From assembly GCA_019750335.1 (NCBI GenBank), contig JAIEOQ010000002.1, forward strand, positions 62,001 to 126,000: DNA of 64,000 nt. The letters run 5' to 3'. A program made the position numbers and the translations under genes. This document shows, in pieces, positions 63,034 to 64,000 of the stretch; positions within the stretch are counted from its first letter, which is position 1; the number at the start of each line of letters is the position of its first letter. This DNA is from Candidatus Obscuribacterales bacterium (GTDB taxonomy: Bacteria; Cyanobacteriota; Vampirovibrionia; Obscuribacterales; Obscuribacteraceae). Under the pieces are notes generated by a model. It saw nothing but the letters and a program-made list of their open reading frames with translations. It was not told where the DNA came from and made no database searches.

Positions 63034-64000
63034 TTAGAAAATTGAGATCATTCTTTCAATTGAGAGACGGGCTTTATTTGCTATCGCCTCGTCAACAGTC
63101 ACATGATATACATCTTCTTTCAAGGCGTGATGCAGTTTTTCAAGAGTAATCATTTTCATATAACGACAAGACATTTCATTGTCGATGGCATGGAAAGTTT
63201 TGTCCGGATTTTCTTTTTGCAAACGATGCAAAATACCAACTTCGGTAGCAACGACAAACTCATTGCATTCAGACTGCGAAGCACGTTGCATCATACCTTC
63301 GGTAGAAGCGATTTTAATCGGGCTCTGCCCGTTCAGACGTAACAAGCGATCAAGATAAGGCGTCAAACAACCGCATTCCGGATGTACCAAAAGCTCGGCT
63401 TTAGGATGCTCGGCAATTTTGGCATCAATTGCACTCGGTGGAATAGCGGCATGAACATGACATTCACCCATCCAAATGTGCATATTCTGACGATTAGTCA
63501 TTTTTTGCACCCAAGAACCTAAAAATTGATCCGGCAAAAACAATATCTCTTTGTCTTCCGGTATGGACTGTACAACTTTCAGAGCATTACCTGAAGTGCA
63601 GCAATAATCGGTCTCAGCCTTAATCTCGGCTGTTGTATTTACATAAGAAACAACTACAGCATTTGGATGCTCTTTTTTCCATGCTTTCAATTGCTCAATA
63701 TTGATTGAAGAAGCCAGTGAACACCCGGCATCAAGATCCGGGATTAGCACTCGTTTGTCCGGACAAAGTATTGCCGCTGTTTCAGCCATAAAATGTACGC
63801 CACAAAAAACAATTACTTTTGCTTTTGTTTTTGCCGCTTGCTGCGATAGCCCGAGAGAATCTCCGACATAATGAGCTATATCTTGAATCTCGGCTATCTG
63901 GTAGTTATGAGCCAGAATCACGGCATCGCGTTTTTTCGCCAACTCATAGATCTCTGAGCTAAGTTGAGCTGTTTTAGCCGTATCAAAACAAGGAGTCTGA
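63034..64000 (-). CDS. nadA: Quinolinate synthase, N-terminus beyond the right edge
   Basis: NadA condenses iminoaspartate with dihydroxyacetone phosphate to quinolinate using a [4Fe-4S] cluster. The frame remains open to the right edge (reading QTPCFDTAKTAQLSSEIYEL before the conserved AVILAHNYQ), so the N-terminus is missing; a TTG at 63942 is only an internal candidate. Cluster-ligand Cys candidates stand in FCGVHFMAET, TDYCCTSGNA and HPECGCLTP. Motifs DSLGLSQQA, PDLDAGCSLAS and STEGM are also present. It leads the nadA-nadB operon. Confidence 0.95.
   Translation of the reverse strand, partial: QTPCFDTAKTAQLSSEIYELAKKRDAVILAHNYQIAEIQDIAHYVGDSLGLSQQAAKTKAKVIVFCGVHFMAETAAILCPDKRVLIPDLDAGCSLASSINIEQLKAWKKEHPNAVVVSYVNTTAEIKAETDYCCTSGNALKVVQSIPEDKEILFLPDQFLGSWVQKMTNRQNMHIWMGECHVHAAIPPSAIDAKIAEHPKAELLVHPECGCLTPYLDRLLRLNGQSPIKIASTEGMMQRASQSECNEFVVATEVGILHRLQKENPDKTFHAIDNEMSCRYMKMITLEKLHHALKEDVYHVTVDEAIANKARLSIERMISIF

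Noticed and set aside
1..64000. CRISPR arrays, tRNA or rRNA genes, riboswitches, insertion sequences, phage genes
   Set aside because: Gaps are short and were read individually; no spaced direct-repeat array, cloverleaf, transposase or integrase was seen. A covariance-model search could still find a small RNA in the 200-350-base gaps.

Overview
The window reads as a chromosomal segment from a Gram-negative-type bacterium, GC in the mid-40s to high-40s percent by eye. No tRNA or rRNA gene, CRISPR array, insertion sequence, phage gene or replication origin was found by reading. Genes are dense, on both strands, often coupled by 1-4 base overlaps. Many products carry Sec signal peptides and look periplasmic or outer-membrane (CsgG-like protein, three M16 zinc-protease genes, two CtpA/S41 proteases). 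Core enzymes (MutS2, MurT-type Mur ligase, CtpA paralogues, CHASE2 kinase) combined with very large or repeat-rich unknown proteins suggest a non-photosynthetic cyanobacterial relative (Vampirovibrionia/Melainabacteria, Obscuribacterales-like). That placement is an inference from gene content, not shown by a marker gene.

Layout. 1-6500 (minus) is the N-terminal 2166 codons of a giant unknown protein running off the left edge. 6.7-9.4 kb: mutS2 and a small gene. 9.6-11.2 kb: gamma-carbonic anhydrase and an exported alpha/beta hydrolase. 11.4-20.9 kb: housekeeping block (carB, deoC, murT, NAD kinase, alaS, RNase H). 21.0-25.3 kb: exported proteins with a CsgG/FlgT-like protein, TPR protein, branched-chain aminotransferase and a Gly/Phe-rich exported protein. 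25.4-28.3 kb: rel(SpoT-type) and rdgB. 28.3-30.9 kb: an exported protein made of ten 82-residue repeats. 31-39 kb: GH1 glycosidase, EF-hand protein, UbiD, CtpA, membrane protein, acyl-CoA carboxyltransferase. 39-47.4 kb: beta-rich unknown protein, split active/inactive M16 pair, membrane proteins, MTA phosphorylase, second CtpA, a Cys-rich finger protein. 47.6-49.6 kb: MATE exporter and a small exported pilin-like protein that looks highly expressed. 49.9-53.6 kb: PPDK and its regulatory kinase/phosphatase. 53.6-58.3 kb: unknown protein, a fused M16 protease whose ribosome site lies in a hairpin, and an SDR. 58.5-61.4 kb: CHASE2 histidine kinase and response regulator. 61.4-64.0 kb: nadB and nadA (nadA runs off the right edge).

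How the genes fit together. Central metabolism is represented by PPDK with its ADP-dependent regulator (glycolysis/gluconeogenesis switch), carbamoyl-phosphate synthesis, NAD synthesis (nadAB, NAD kinase), nucleoside salvage and house-cleaning (deoC, MTAP, rdgB) and the stringent response (rel). Envelope biology is the other theme: isoglutaminyl synthase MurT, CsgG-type secretion or assembly, several envelope proteases, and a set of exported proteins without known families. The most distinctive unknowns are the ten-repeat protein, the giant protein and the pilin-like small protein.
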